A stretch of DNA of 59,292 nt from Candidatus Kapaibacterium sp. (GTDB lineage Bacteria > Bacteroidota > Ignavibacteria > Kapaibacteriales > UBA2268): contig JAOABA010000034.1 of assembly GCA_026418625.1 (NCBI GenBank), positions 1 through 59,292 of the forward strand, given 5' to 3'. This document shows positions 28,213 through 39,700 of this stretch, piece by piece. Positions within the stretch are counted from its first letter, which is position 1. The number at the start of each line of letters is the position of its first letter. The notes beneath the pieces are model-generated. The model was not told where the DNA came from. It saw only the letters and a program-made list of their open reading frames with translations, and searched no databases. Made by a program: the position numbers and the translations under genes.

Positions 28213-28260
28213 AAAAAAAAGAGGGATGTTTGTCACGTTAGATTAGGTACAAACATCCCT
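28213..28260 (-). terminator. Intrinsic terminator of the lipoprotein gene at 28285
   Basis: A perfect 12 bp stem (AGGGATGTTTGT at 28222-28233 with 28249-28260) has a 15 nt loop and, on the minus strand, is followed by a T-run (complement of A at 28213-28220). The same stem core is found at 58.88 kb, where its loop holds an inserted element. Confidence 0.8.
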
Positions 28261-28284
28261 AAAATTATGAATTAATTATTTTTT

Positions 28285-29304
28285 TTAGTCAAATTTTATA
28301 CTATTTATACTTTTCTCGAAAATTGGTTTATAGTCCTTTTCTTCGCCTGTGAACCAATTCATTGTAACCCTAAATAATCTATCACCCTTCACAACATAGT
28401 AAACTCTGCTGTTAACTCCTCGAATTGGACTGTAATTGAAAACCATTGCTTTAAGCCCTCCTAAGGTTGATTGTGAAGGATTAACATTACCGTGATTTGG
28501 TTTCATTTGTTCAGCTATTTTGTTTAAATCATTTTGCTTTGAAGCATCTATAATATCAACTCTTATGTCGCAATCGGCACGTCGTTCGCCAATATATTGG
28601 AATGATTTAATTGCACCACCGATTTTTGGGAATTTAATATCAAAATTATCAGGTACCATAATCGTAAATCCTTCGCCTTGCTGTTTAACAAGATTTTGAG
28701 AAGGTGGAGGCAACTCAACTATCTGTTTTATTGTATCTTGCTTAACCTCAGGAATCTCAGCTAATTTAATTGAATTAAGTATCTCGTCAAATGCAGATTT
28801 ATAGCTTTCGAATGTTCCTCCGAAAGCCTCAAATTTCAATACATTTACTAATTTGTTATCTTTGGTAGCATAGTAAATTTCCCCTTGAAATAGTCCATCT
28901 CCAAGTGGAAATTGATATGTTTGCTTTATTCCGTCAACACCTCCAATTTTAACATTCTGAGGTTTTGAATAAATAGTATCCTGAAAGAATTTTTTTGCAA
29001 CAACAGAATCAAAGGTTTTATCACCTTCGAGCTTTACGGCTGAAAAATCAATCCTTACGGCTGGTTCACCTTCTGCATCGAAAGATTTAAACCTTTTAAT
29101 TGCTTCTTTTGTTGTATAAATAATAAGGCGTTCTCCGGGAAATCTTTGAACCACCCAATTTTTTGGATATTTAACAGAGAATTTTGTTATTTGATCTGTA
29201 TAGGTTTCCCATCCATCTATTGGCATTATTTTCTTGCCTTCACAAGAAATAAGAAATGTAATAACAAGCATTGAAATAAAAGCTAAGAAAATGTTTTTTT
29301 TCAT
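28285..29304 (-). CDS. Lipoprotein with tandem PsbP/Mog1-like domains
   Basis: A 339-residue lipoprotein: signal 'FISMLVITFLISC' with Cys 21 as the lipidation site. Two similar halves (~33-185 and ~205-339) each have the pattern of a PsbP/Mog1-like fold: 'FSVKYPKNWVV..' and 'FTIMVPDNFDI..' at the start, a central 'KIGGVDGIKQTYQF'/'TLGGLKAMVFNY', then 'FDEILNSIKLAE'/'FEKSINSIKFD' at the end. The duplication is visible by eye. Family members are extracytoplasmic proteins of unclear function. It is followed by a strong terminator. Confidence 0.75.
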   Translation of the reverse strand: MKKNIFLAFISMLVITFLISCEGKKIMPIDGWETYTDQITKFSVKYPKNWVVQRFPGERLIIYTTKEAIKRFKSFDAEGEPAVRIDFSAVKLEGDKTFDSVVAKKFFQDTIYSKPQNVKIGGVDGIKQTYQFPLGDGLFQGEIYYATKDNKLVNVLKFEAFGGTFESYKSAFDEILNSIKLAEIPEVKQDTIKQIVELPPPSQNLVKQQGEGFTIMVPDNFDIKFPKIGGAIKSFQYIGERRADCDIRVDIIDASKQNDLNKIAEQMKPNHGNVNPSQSTLGGLKAMVFNYSPIRGVNSRVYYVVKGDRLFRVTMNWFTGEEKDYKPIFEKSINSIKFD

Positions 29305-29387
29305 CGTAACTCCGTATTGTCATAAAAATTTTAACTACTTATACAAATATAATTATAAGAAGTTTATTTTGTGTTAAATCTTAAATA

Positions 29388-29963
29388 TTAATCAAGTATC
29401 CACTCGATACCAAGGAAAGGATTTCCTAAACCAACAACAATCCTGCTCGGATCAATATTATATTGGAAGAATTGCATTCCACCAAATATGGCAACATTTT
29501 TTGTTTTAGGATTTGGATACCATTGCCCACCCACTTGAATTTGAAGAGATGTGTTTGTTGCAGTTTTCACTTCCTCTTTCCCAGTGATTTGATTAAACCT
29601 TCGTTCCGGAACTGATGACACATTAAAGAGAACCATAGCAAACGGAGTTAGTGATTTAATTCTGTCTAGGTAATATTTCATATATGGAGCAAAAACAAGA
29701 TATGTGGCTGCAGCAAGTATATTCGTTCCCCCGTCATAAACAAAACCAACCTGTGAACCTATATGAATATTTGGAGTAACTGTAAAGAATACGTGGCCAC
29801 CAAGCAACAGATCACCGGATACAAGTGGGGTTCCTCTCAAAGAGAAACCAAGACCAAGATTTTGCTGAAACGACAAGCCTTCTTCATCTTGAGCAAATAA
29901 ATTAGATGATGATATTAAGAGGGTAAGGATAAGACCTAAGAAAAATAGTTTAGAAATTTTCAT
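29388..29963 (-). CDS. Outer-membrane beta-barrel protein
   Basis: A 191-residue protein with a signal peptide ending '..SSSNLFAQ'. The rest alternates polar and hydrophobic residues in strands with many glycines and aromatics ('LGLGFSLRGTPLVSGDLLLGGHVFF', 'IQVGGQWYPNP') and ends '..FLGIEWILD', as in small eight-stranded barrels. Function unknown. It is separated by 83 nt from the downstream lipoprotein and may share its transcript. Confidence 0.65.
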   Translation of the reverse strand: MKISKLFFLGLILTLLISSSNLFAQDEEGLSFQQNLGLGFSLRGTPLVSGDLLLGGHVFFTVTPNIHIGSQVGFVYDGGTNILAAATYLVFAPYMKYYLDRIKSLTPFAMVLFNVSSVPERRFNQITGKEEVKTATNTSLQIQVGGQWYPNPKTKNVAIFGGMQFFQYNIDPSRIVVGLGNPFLGIEWILD

Positions 29964-30053
29964 AAATTCTCCTTAAAAGTTTATTAAAGAATAATGAATT
30001 AAAAAAATCAATATATAACAAAAGAAGTATTTTTCAAATAGAAAAAAGAATAA

Positions 30054-30653
30054 TTAAAGAACAATCTCGCCATTTGCGATTTTTCCAATAACTTCGGGAT
30101 AAAGTCTGTGTTCTTGTTCCAAAACCCTTTCAGCTAAAATTTCAGGCGTATCATCGGGAAAAACAGGAACTTTTGCCTGACCAAGAATTCTACCGTGATC
30201 GTAGATTTCATCAACAATATGAACCGTGCAACCGCTTTCTTTTTCTTTGTTCTTGATAACAGCTTCGTGAACAAATTTACCATACATACCCTCACCACCA
30301 TATTTAGGGAGCAAAGCAGGGTGGATATTAAGTATTTTGCCTTTAAATCTATTAATAACCTTTGAGCCTAATTTTTTCATATAACCCGCTAAAATGACAA
30401 TGTCAACCTTATACTTCTCAAGGACCTCAATAATTGCATTATCAAGATCTTCAGGCTCGGGATATTTTTTTTGACTGATGTGATAAGCGGGTATCCCTTC
30501 GTTTCTTGCCCTTTCGAGAGCCATTGAATTAGAATTATTTGATATTACAACAACAGGGACAGCGTTAATCGTTCCAGATTTACAGGCATCAATTATTGCC
30601 TGCATATTACTACCGCCGTGGGAAGCAAGGAAACCAAGTTTAATTTTATTCAT
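30054..30653 (-). CDS. purN: Phosphoribosylglycinamide formyltransferase
   Basis: A 199-residue enzyme that transfers a formyl group from 10-formyl-tetrahydrofolate to GAR in purine synthesis. Visible are 'GGSNMQAIIDACKSG' near the N-terminus, the catalytic Asn-x-His in 'ILNIHPALLPKYGG' (~105), and 'GCTVHIVDEIYDHG' with the catalytic Asp (~145). The ATG at 30653 yields the family N-terminus; a TTG six codons upstream is unlikely. It is divergent from polA. Confidence 0.93.
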   Translation of the reverse strand: MNKIKLGFLASHGGSNMQAIIDACKSGTINAVPVVVISNNSNSMALERARNEGIPAYHISQKKYPEPEDLDNAIIEVLEKYKVDIVILAGYMKKLGSKVINRFKGKILNIHPALLPKYGGEGMYGKFVHEAVIKNKEKESGCTVHIVDEIYDHGRILGQAKVPVFPDDTPEILAERVLEQEHRLYPEVIGKIANGEIVL

Positions 30654-30751
30654 AAGTATTTTTAAAATCAAAAAAACAAAACTGCAAAAAATTGATTATT
30701 TTTCAATAATTTTTCAAAATTATTTTTCAGGATTAAAAAATTTATGTTTAT

Positions 30752-33604
30752 ATGGCAAAAATATATTTAGTTGACGGGATGTCACTTGTGTTCAGAGCTT
30801 ATCACGCTATGCAAAGGACAAATTTACGTTCTCCTTCGGGAGAGCCAACTTTTGCTTTGTTTGGTTTTACAAATATTTTGACTGCCTTGCTCGAAAAAGA
30901 GAAGCCAGAATATTTAGCAGTTGTTTTTGATACAGCTGAGCCTACTTTTAGACACGATTTATTTACTGATTATAAGGCAAATAGAGATGCATTCCCTGAT
31001 GACCTTGCCCCGCAATTGCCAAAGATTAAGGAATTGCTTGATGCTCTGAACATATCCCGAATTGAGTTAGATGGCTATGAAGCTGATGATATTATTGGAA
31101 CCATTTCTGTTAAGGAATCTTTGAACGGCAACGAAGTAATATGTTTAACCAATGACAAAGATTATTATCAACTTGTTAATGATAAAATTAAGATTTATAA
31201 ACCCTCAAGGCTCAGTAACGAAGATTTTGATGTTGTTACAACTGAGAAAGTATTCGAGAAATTCGGTGTTTCACCTGAGAAAGTCATAGACGTTTTGGCA
31301 ATAATTGGTGATTCAGTTGATAATGTTCCCGGAGTAAAAGGAGTCGGCGAAAAAACTGCGATTCCACTTATTCAGAAATTCGGTTCTCTCGAAGCTCTGT
31401 ATGACAACATTGATGCCATCGACAAAGAATCATTAAGGAAAAAATTAGAAGAAAACAAGCAGAATGCTTTTCTTTCGAAAGAATTAGTAACTATTGACAC
31501 AAATGTTCCAATTGAAATAAATTTAGAAAACTTAAAAGTTAAGCCACCCGATTTTGAAAAGCTTGATAAGTTCTTTTTAAGCTCTGGTTTTAATACTCTT
31601 AGGAAACGATGGCTCGAAAAAAAAGGAAATTATATTGAGGATGAAAACAATCTCGATGAAACCCCAGATGAAATTTTAAAGGTTCAGGAAGAAGTGAAAG
31701 ACGAAACAACTGTTTTTAAAACTATAAAAGATATTGATGCCAAGTATTATCTGATTAATACTTCTGATAAATTTAACGAGTTGTTAAATAAATTACACGA
31801 TATTGAAGAATTTGCCATAGACCTTGAGACCGATTCATTGGATAGAGATAATTGCAAAATCGTTGGAATTGCAATAAGTTTCATCGAAAATGAAGCTTAT
31901 TATATCGCAGTTTATGATGATTTTGAATCTAAGTCGGTTAATTCAGGTGATGGCAGTCTTTTTGATGTAACAGATAGTGATAATAACGCTACAAATGACT
32001 CAATTTCATTGACTTATGTAATTAAATATATAAGAAATTTATTAACAAATCCTAAAATCAAAAAAATCGGGCAAAATATAAAATTCGATGCTTATATATT
32101 GAACCGCTATGGCATTGAATTATCTCCTATTACATTTGACACAATGCTTGCTTCCTATGTTATCAATCCTGATGATAGACATAACCTTGATGCAATTTCA
32201 AAAAAGTGGTTGAGATATGTTCCAATTCCAATTTCACAACTTATTGGCGAAAAAAAATCCAAACAAATATCAATGAAAGATGTTCCACTTGAGGATATTA
32301 GTATTTATGCTTGTGAAGATGCTGATTTGGCGCTAAAATTGAAAAATGTTCTTGAGAAAAAACTAAAAGATGAAAAATTAGAAAAGCTTGCTTTTGATAT
32401 TGAATTTCCTATGATTGAAGTGCTTGTCAAAGTGGAATCGAATGGGGTTGCAATTGATTCCGATGCATTGGCTGAAATTTCAACTTATCTGACACAGCAA
32501 GCTGCCAGTCTAACAGAAAAAATTTATGAAGAAGCTGGAACAACATTTAATATAGATTCCCCAAAGCAATTATCTTTTATTTTGTTTGAAAAACTTCAGA
32601 TTCCATCTATTACAAAAACTAAGACCGGCTTCAGCACAGATGTTCAGGTCCTTAGTCAATTAGCTCCTTATCATCCTATAGCCAAATATATTTTGGATTA
32701 TCGCCAGATAGTTAAACTTAAAAACACTTATGTTGATGCTTTGCCGAAGCTTGTTAATCCAAAGACTGGCAGAATCCATACAACATATAATCAGACAGTT
32801 GCAAGCACGGGAAGGCTATCCTCTACTGACCCAAATTTGCAAAATATACCTATAAGAACCGAATTCGGGAAGGAAGTTAGAAAAGCTTTTGTTCCACAAT
32901 CCAAGGATAGATTGATTTTTGCTGCTGATTACTCCCAAATAGAATTAAGAATTATGGCATACTACAGCGAGGACAGACAATTAATTGAAGCATTCAAAAA
33001 TGGACTTGACATTCACGCCTCCACTGCTGCAATTCTTTTTAATAAACCAATTAATGAAGTTACTTCAGATATGCGAAGAATAGCAAAGACAGTAAATTTT
33101 GGCATAATGTATGGCTTGGGGAGTTACGGACTTTCACAAAGAATTGGACTGAGCAAAAAGGAGTCCCAGAGCATCATTGATAATTACTTCAAAAGCTATC
33201 CCGGCATAAAAAAATATATGGATATGACCATAAAATTAGCTCAAGAAAAGGGATATGCAGAAACACTTTGCGGCAGAAGACGATATTTTGAACAAATCAA
33301 TAGCCAGAATAAAATGCTAAGAACCGCTGCTGAGCGTGCAGCTATTAATATGCCCATACAGGGAAGTGCTTCAGATATGATGAAAATTGCTATGATAAAC
33401 ATTCATAATGAAATGAAAAAACAAAAAATGAATTCAATGATGATTATGCAGGTTCACGATGAGCTTGTTTTTGAAGTATATAAAGATGAAGCTGATGATT
33501 TGAAATCACTTGTTATTGAATTAATGGAATCAGCTCTTCCCTTAGGGGACGTTCCCATCGTAGTTGATAGCGGTTTTGGAGCAAACTGGCTTGAAACTAA
33601 GTAA
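30752..33604 (+). CDS. polA: DNA polymerase I
   Basis: A 950-residue enzyme with all three activities. The 5'-nuclease domain (~1-290) has 'VDGMSLVFRAYHAM', 'YEADDIIGT' and 'GDSVDNVPGVKGVGEKTA'. The 3'-5' exonuclease domain (~340-560) keeps its catalytic motifs, 'DLETDSLD', 'IGQNIKFDAY' and 'YACEDADLAL', so proofreading is probably active. The polymerase domain has motif A 'DYSQIELRIMAYYS', motif B 'RRIAKTVNFGIMYG' and motif C 'VHDELVFEV'. It fills gaps in repair and lagging-strand synthesis. It is followed by sprA after 148 nt. Confidence 0.97.
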   Translation: MAKIYLVDGMSLVFRAYHAMQRTNLRSPSGEPTFALFGFTNILTALLEKEKPEYLAVVFDTAEPTFRHDLFTDYKANRDAFPDDLAPQLPKIKELLDALNISRIELDGYEADDIIGTISVKESLNGNEVICLTNDKDYYQLVNDKIKIYKPSRLSNEDFDVVTTEKVFEKFGVSPEKVIDVLAIIGDSVDNVPGVKGVGEKTAIPLIQKFGSLEALYDNIDAIDKESLRKKLEENKQNAFLSKELVTIDTNVPIEINLENLKVKPPDFEKLDKFFLSSGFNTLRKRWLEKKGNYIEDENNLDETPDEILKVQEEVKDETTVFKTIKDIDAKYYLINTSDKFNELLNKLHDIEEFAIDLETDSLDRDNCKIVGIAISFIENEAYYIAVYDDFESKSVNSGDGSLFDVTDSDNNATNDSISLTYVIKYIRNLLTNPKIKKIGQNIKFDAYILNRYGIELSPITFDTMLASYVINPDDRHNLDAISKKWLRYVPIPISQLIGEKKSKQISMKDVPLEDISIYACEDADLALKLKNVLEKKLKDEKLEKLAFDIEFPMIEVLVKVESNGVAIDSDALAEISTYLTQQAASLTEKIYEEAGTTFNIDSPKQLSFILFEKLQIPSITKTKTGFSTDVQVLSQLAPYHPIAKYILDYRQIVKLKNTYVDALPKLVNPKTGRIHTTYNQTVASTGRLSSTDPNLQNIPIRTEFGKEVRKAFVPQSKDRLIFAADYSQIELRIMAYYSEDRQLIEAFKNGLDIHASTAAILFNKPINEVTSDMRRIAKTVNFGIMYGLGSYGLSQRIGLSKKESQSIIDNYFKSYPGIKKYMDMTIKLAQEKGYAETLCGRRRYFEQINSQNKMLRTAAERAAINMPIQGSASDMMKIAMINIHNEMKKQKMNSMMIMQVHDELVFEVYKDEADDLKSLVIELMESALPLGDVPIVVDSGFGANWLETK

Positions 33605-33752
33605 TAAATTGGCATAATTTTTTATTATTTATTTCTGTTTTTTTGATTTTTACAATTTTTAATTAGAATTTATGTCAATAATTCGTATTTTAATGTTTTT
33701 TAAAATGAAAGGAAAGCTATAGAATCACTGCTTCGATTTTTTTATAGTTATT

Positions 33753-36700
33753 TTGGTATTTTTTTGTTGTTATTATTATAAAATAATATACAGATTTTGT
33801 TTTAATTATCTGGGTTCTCTTGTTTTGTTAAGCAGTGCAAAAAAAATAGTTTTTCTGGGAATTTTGTTATTTTTGTTTTATTCAAAGCCGAATACAACAA
33901 TTGCTAATCCTAATAACTTTATTACTAGTAATTTCATTTATTTAAGCTCGCTGCAATTATCTTTTCTTAATAATTTAATCCTAATAAATTCCCCTTTTTG
34001 GATGTTTATAAATTTTCAAACACCTATAATTGAGCAAGACACTTTAAAAGACAACACACCCAGATTTAGCCCTTTCAAACCATATAATGAAAAGCTTTAT
34101 GTTCCATATCGCGTCCTTGACAAAAATGAAATAAACCTTTTAAGAAAAAAATATCCCCCTGAAGGTTTGTATCAGTATTTCGATTTAGACTCGAGCGGAA
34201 ATGTTATTAGATTTAGAACTGAATTCGATAACAGCACTTTAAGCTATCCTTATGATATTGACCTTGATGAATACCTCGAAATCAGAAAAAAACAAATAGT
34301 TAATAATTATTGGGACTCTCTTGGCACAAGCTATGATCTTTCCAAAGCTCTTTCGGGCGGAGACCTGGCTCGAATGATTAGCCAAGCGACAGGTCTAACA
34401 ATACCTATTCCTCCAAACCCTTTAAGTGGAATTTTTGGAAAACCGGAAATAAATATTAACGTTAGTGGTGAAGTAAATTTAAGATTGGGTTGGAGATGGG
34501 ATTCTCAAAATTTAGGAACTGTCTCGGCGTTTGGACAAACTCAGTCCTCTCCTGTTTTCAATCAAGATATTCGTGTCAACGTAACAGGTGGAATTGGTGA
34601 TAAACTTAAATTAGGGACAGACTGGAACACAAGAAGGCAATTCGAGTATGATAATAAATTCAAAATAGGTTACGAAGGCGAAGACGATGAAATAATAAAA
34701 CTGATTGAAGTCGGTAATGTCTCGCTGCCTACTCCATCAACCTTAATTGGTGGCGGTCAGGCACTTTTCGGTGCAAGAGCAGATTTTCAATTTGGTCCTC
34801 TTTACCTCAAGACCATTGCTTCTCAAAGAAGAGGCGAAAGAAGATTTGTCGAAGCCCGTGGAGGGGTTAGCAAACAGACATTTTCAATTAGAGCTTATGA
34901 TTACTCTAAAAATCACTTCTTTATTGATACAGTTTATAAAGCGATTTACAGAGATTATTTTGCAAATACTACTCCGGTCATACCTGCCACGGCAAATGAA
35001 CATAGAATCAAAAGGATTGAAGTTTGGGAATCTACTAATCAAACAACTGACGGTCCTTATGCCTCTTGGGTTGTTGCTTATTCTGATCTTGAGCCACTGC
35101 CAAAAGGACAGCTTTATCCACCTTCGATGAAAGTAACTCCGATTAAGACCGGCGAAGTTGAGCGTGGTATTTTTATGCGTCTTGATTCCTCAAGATACAG
35201 AATTGACTATAATCTTGGAACTTTAACCATCCTAAATTTACGGGTTGATAGATATTATGCTGTTGCATACAGGACCGAGGGAGCTACTCCTGATACCTCC
35301 GATGACAAATATCACGGAACTTTATCAACTTTTGTCAGTGAAAAAGATACTTTAATATTAAAATTAATTTATCGCCCAAATCTACTGCCGAATTATAGAA
35401 CACTTTGGGCAAGGCAGATGAAGAATAAATATTCCATCAATGCCTCGAATGTCAATATTAATGATACAAAAATCGGGATATGGTATTATAACCAGAACAA
35501 TGACTCCACAGATGTCCTTCAAGGCGCTCCAGATAAGCTTGTATCAATTATGAAAGTTGATCAGGTCAATAATGCTACCGGAACACCTCAACCTGACGGA
35601 CTTTTCGATTTACGTCCACCATTTTTCGACACCCAATACGGTGAAATTACTTTTCCGAGCCTTGAACCTTTTAGGGAAGGCTTAAGGGATTATTTCAGAA
35701 GGCTTGGAACACCTCAATTAGCTGAACAATATGTTTATCCTCAGGTTTATGATACAACCTATGATGTAGCCCGAAGAGCCACAGATAAGGACAGATTTGT
35801 AATATCAGGGGAAGTTACGGGACGACAGACGGATAGAATATCATTGGGTGCTTTCAATATGCCTCAAGGGAGCGTTCGAGTTACACTCGATGGTATTCCT
35901 TTAAGAGAATATGAAGATTATGTTGTTGATTATTATTCTGGAACACTTACTTTACGAAACCAAAGAGCTTCATTGCCAAATGCAAATTTGAGGATTGAGT
36001 ATGAGGCTAATGACATATTTAATATTTCAACCCGAACGCTGCTTGGAATGAGGGCAGATTATCAGCTTTTCCGCTCCCGCTCTGTTGATGCTGCTTTGGG
36101 GGGAACTTTTATGTTTTATAATCAATCTGCTTTAATTGATAGAGTCCGTCTTGGTGAGGAACCTGTATCTAATTCAATGTTTGGCTTTGACGCAAAGCTG
36201 AACTGGGATGCTCCTTGGCTCACCAAAGCTCTTGATGCTCTACCTTTTTATGATACAAAAGCCCAGTCCTCTTTCAATGCTCGTGGTGAATGGGCTATGA
36301 TCTTGCCAGAACCAAATAAAAGACGTTCAGAAGTTACAACAGATTACAATGAACCTGTCGTTTACATTGATGATTTCGAGGGGGCTCAAAGATATATTTC
36401 GCTAAGTCTTTCACCAAGCCAATGGATTCATTCATCGCAACCCCAGGATTCTTCGATTGCCGAAAATGACTCGCTAAGGGCTTTATATCGTGGGAAAATT
36501 TTCTGGTATCAAAGATTTTTGCCTCACGTGCCAATTCGCGATGTTTATCCTAAAAAGCAATTCATTCAAGGAAGGGCAAATTTAAGCCCTCTATATATTG
36601 TATTCAATCCCTATGAAAGAGGTATTTATAACAAGAACCCGGATTTCCGTGATACTTTGAACCCAGAATTTAAACCTGACAGCGCCCAAATATTTTTTGA

Positions 36701-39700
36701 CAATAACAAAGAAAAAATCTGGGGTGGATTTCAAAGACTATTTTCATCATTCAATACAAATTTTGATACCGAAAATATTGAATTCATAGAAATTATGATG
36801 AATGTCCAACAATATGAACAAGGGAAAACTAAAATGTTCATTGACCTTGGACAAATTAGTGAAGATATTATACCTAATGGAAGATTAGACACTGAAGATG
36901 GCATTACTGAAGCAAGCCCATTCCCGAATGGAATAATAGATCAGGGCGAAGATATTGGAATTGATGCTATGAACAACCAAAAGGAAAAGGAAACCTATCC
37001 TTGGCCCCTCAATCTGGAAAAAGATCCTTCGAAAGATGACTACTCATTCAATTTTAATCAGCAAGATAACGATAGAGCAGAAACTGATTTCAGATTTTAT
37101 AATAATTTCGAAGGAAATGCAATCTCTGAATTAGGTCAATTCCCCGATCAGGAAGTTCTCAATAAAAATAATGGTCAAACAATTGTAGAAAGTAATGACT
37201 ATTATTCTTATGAAATAGATTTAACACCAAATCCATTGATAAATAAGCAAATAGTTGGTGGTAATCCTGATAAAGGGTGGTTTTTGTATAGAATCCCTAT
37301 CCGATCACCGTCAAGAAAGGTTGGGAATCCAAGTTTTGCAAACATACAATACGCAAGAGTTTGGATAAAGGGTGGCTTGGCAAGAATAGCAGTAGTTGAT
37401 TGGCGATTGCTTGGCTCTCAGTGGCAAAGGATAAACAATATTCAAGCTGGTGTTTCACCTGATGATAGTGTGCTTCAGGTTGCTTTTGTGAACCTTGAAG
37501 AAAATGGCGATGCTCCAGATTTTTATAACCTTCCTCCCGGAGTTCAACCTCCTCGACAAATAGGAAATCAGGCATATTACGATGATATAAGATTAAATGA
37601 GCAATCATTATCTTTAAAAGTCAAAAATTTAAGATACTGCGACGAAAGGATGGCTGTCAGGTATTTCAGACCACTTGATATATTCTATTATAAGACATTG
37701 AAATTTTTCATTCACGGTGATGGTTCGATGCCTGATAATATTGTCCCCGGAGCTGTTCCGAAAGCTTATGCCTTTATTCGCTTCGGTATAGATTCAATGA
37801 ATTATTATGAATATAGGCGACCATTACTACGAGATTGGCAAAATATCGAAATAAACCTTGCAGATTTAACTGCAATCAAACAAATTCGTGATTCTTTGGG
37901 ACAATATCAAAGACTGACTTTCCCAGTTCCTAATGACCCTCTTGCTTCATTTTCGATTAGAGGAAATCCAGTCCTTACAAAAGTTCAGTTTTTCGGTTTT
38001 GGTATTGCTAATCCCTGCCAAAGATATCCAAATGAATTAACCACTACTATGTGGGTGAATGAATTAAGGCTTCTAAGCCCTGAAAGCCGTGCTGACTGGG
38101 GTGCCTTAGCTGCAACGGAATTAAAACTCGCTGACCTTGGAACAGTTAATGCCAATTTTACTCACACAAAACCAAATTTCCATAGACTCGAAGAGCGTTT
38201 CGGTAATAGAATTTCCGGAACGAACTGGACGGTTACTATGCAGGGCAATGTTGATAAATTCGCTCCAAAAGCTTTCAAGGAGATGCGAATTCCTATTACA
38301 TACACCCATACTGAAATTTTGGAAGACCCAGAATTTGTTGCAAATGGCGATATTAATTTGAATGCAGCCGCAGAAGCAGCAAGACAGAATGCTCTTAATC
38401 AAGGATTAAGCGAAGAGCAGGCTAACGAAATAGCAAATGCAACAAGAACCCGTTCGCAAACTTTGAAAATTCAGGATAGTTGGGCATTAACAGGTGTTCG
38501 TCTTGGTATCCCTATTAATCACTGGACCATTAGAGAAACATTAAATAAATTGACTTTTGGTTATTCTTACTCACAGGAATTTGAGCGGTCCCCGGTTGTA
38601 GCCGAAAGATTTAATTGGATGTGGATGTTTACAACACAATATGCAGCATCTATCTCCGAAATTTTAGCCTTCCAACCCTTAAAATGGGCTAAATCTATTC
38701 CAATTTTGGATGATTATAGTGAATGGAAATTCAACCCATTACCTTCGAATTTCAGCACTGGGCTTAATATGACAAGGCGACGAACTACTGAGCAGTCAAG
38801 ATTTTTGCCATTCCCAAGTCCTGTTTTGAGAGATTTTTCAATTCAAAGGCAAGCTCAATTATCTTGGAGACTCTCTCAGGGTGGTCTTCTCAGCCCAATA
38901 ATTGATTATTCTGTTAATACTACTTCGTCTCTTGTTCCTTTTGAACTTGATGAAAATGGCAAACAGAGAAGTTCAAGTGAATTAACAAAATTAATTCTTT
39001 TCAATAAGGGCAAAATTCTGGAGTTTGGTATCAATAACATACATACCCAAACAGTAACCGTGAATTTCCGTCCAAAACTACCTCTTGGTAATATTAATAA
39101 ATTCTTGGAGACAACAGGTTCGTTTACAACAACTTACAATTGGAGCAATCCAATGCAGCCAGACCCTGCTATTGCTGATATTGTGAAGTCTGCCAATTGG
39201 AACAACTCAATTAGAGTAAATAATAGTTTTAGGTTAAAAAGCCTTGGTGATGGTTGGTTTGGTGTTGTTGACCAACGCTCCACACCAATGCGGGTGCCAA
39301 AAGACACTACCTCGAAAGGAATTTTACACTCTATCGGTTTGGTATTCAAGACTATTTTTCTTGATTATGACAAAATAGATTTTAATTTTAACCAGAATTC
39401 TTCATCGGTTAATCCGGGTATTTTCGGTGGAACAGGTTTTGACAATTTCTGGTCGAGAGGAATCCTTGGAAGAAGAGATGAGCTTCCATTTGGACCGAGT
39501 TTTGCATATCAGCTTGGCTTAATTGAACATCCTCACGGTAGTTTTTCCTTGAAACCATCAAGTAAATTTCCTTTCTTCCGTTCCGAGGTAAATCCGGGTT
39601 TAAGACCACCGAATGCTATTCTTCAGGAAAACTTTACTCAAAGAACTGGTTTGGAAATCAGAACAAACAGACCTCTTTGGGAGGGTGCCGTTCTTGATTT

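Larger units (their letters stand above)
27754..28284. other. Intergenic region with palindromic repeat and terminator
   Basis: About 530 bp between rpmB and the converging lipoprotein gene. It holds the palindromic repeat at 28028-28100 and the hairpin at 28222-28260. No open frame of note and no RNA gene were recognised in the rest. Confidence 0.6.

Noticed and set aside
34747-35130. 127-residue open frame inside sprA
   Set aside because: Alternative frame of a well conserved SprA segment; no start signals or recognisable protein.
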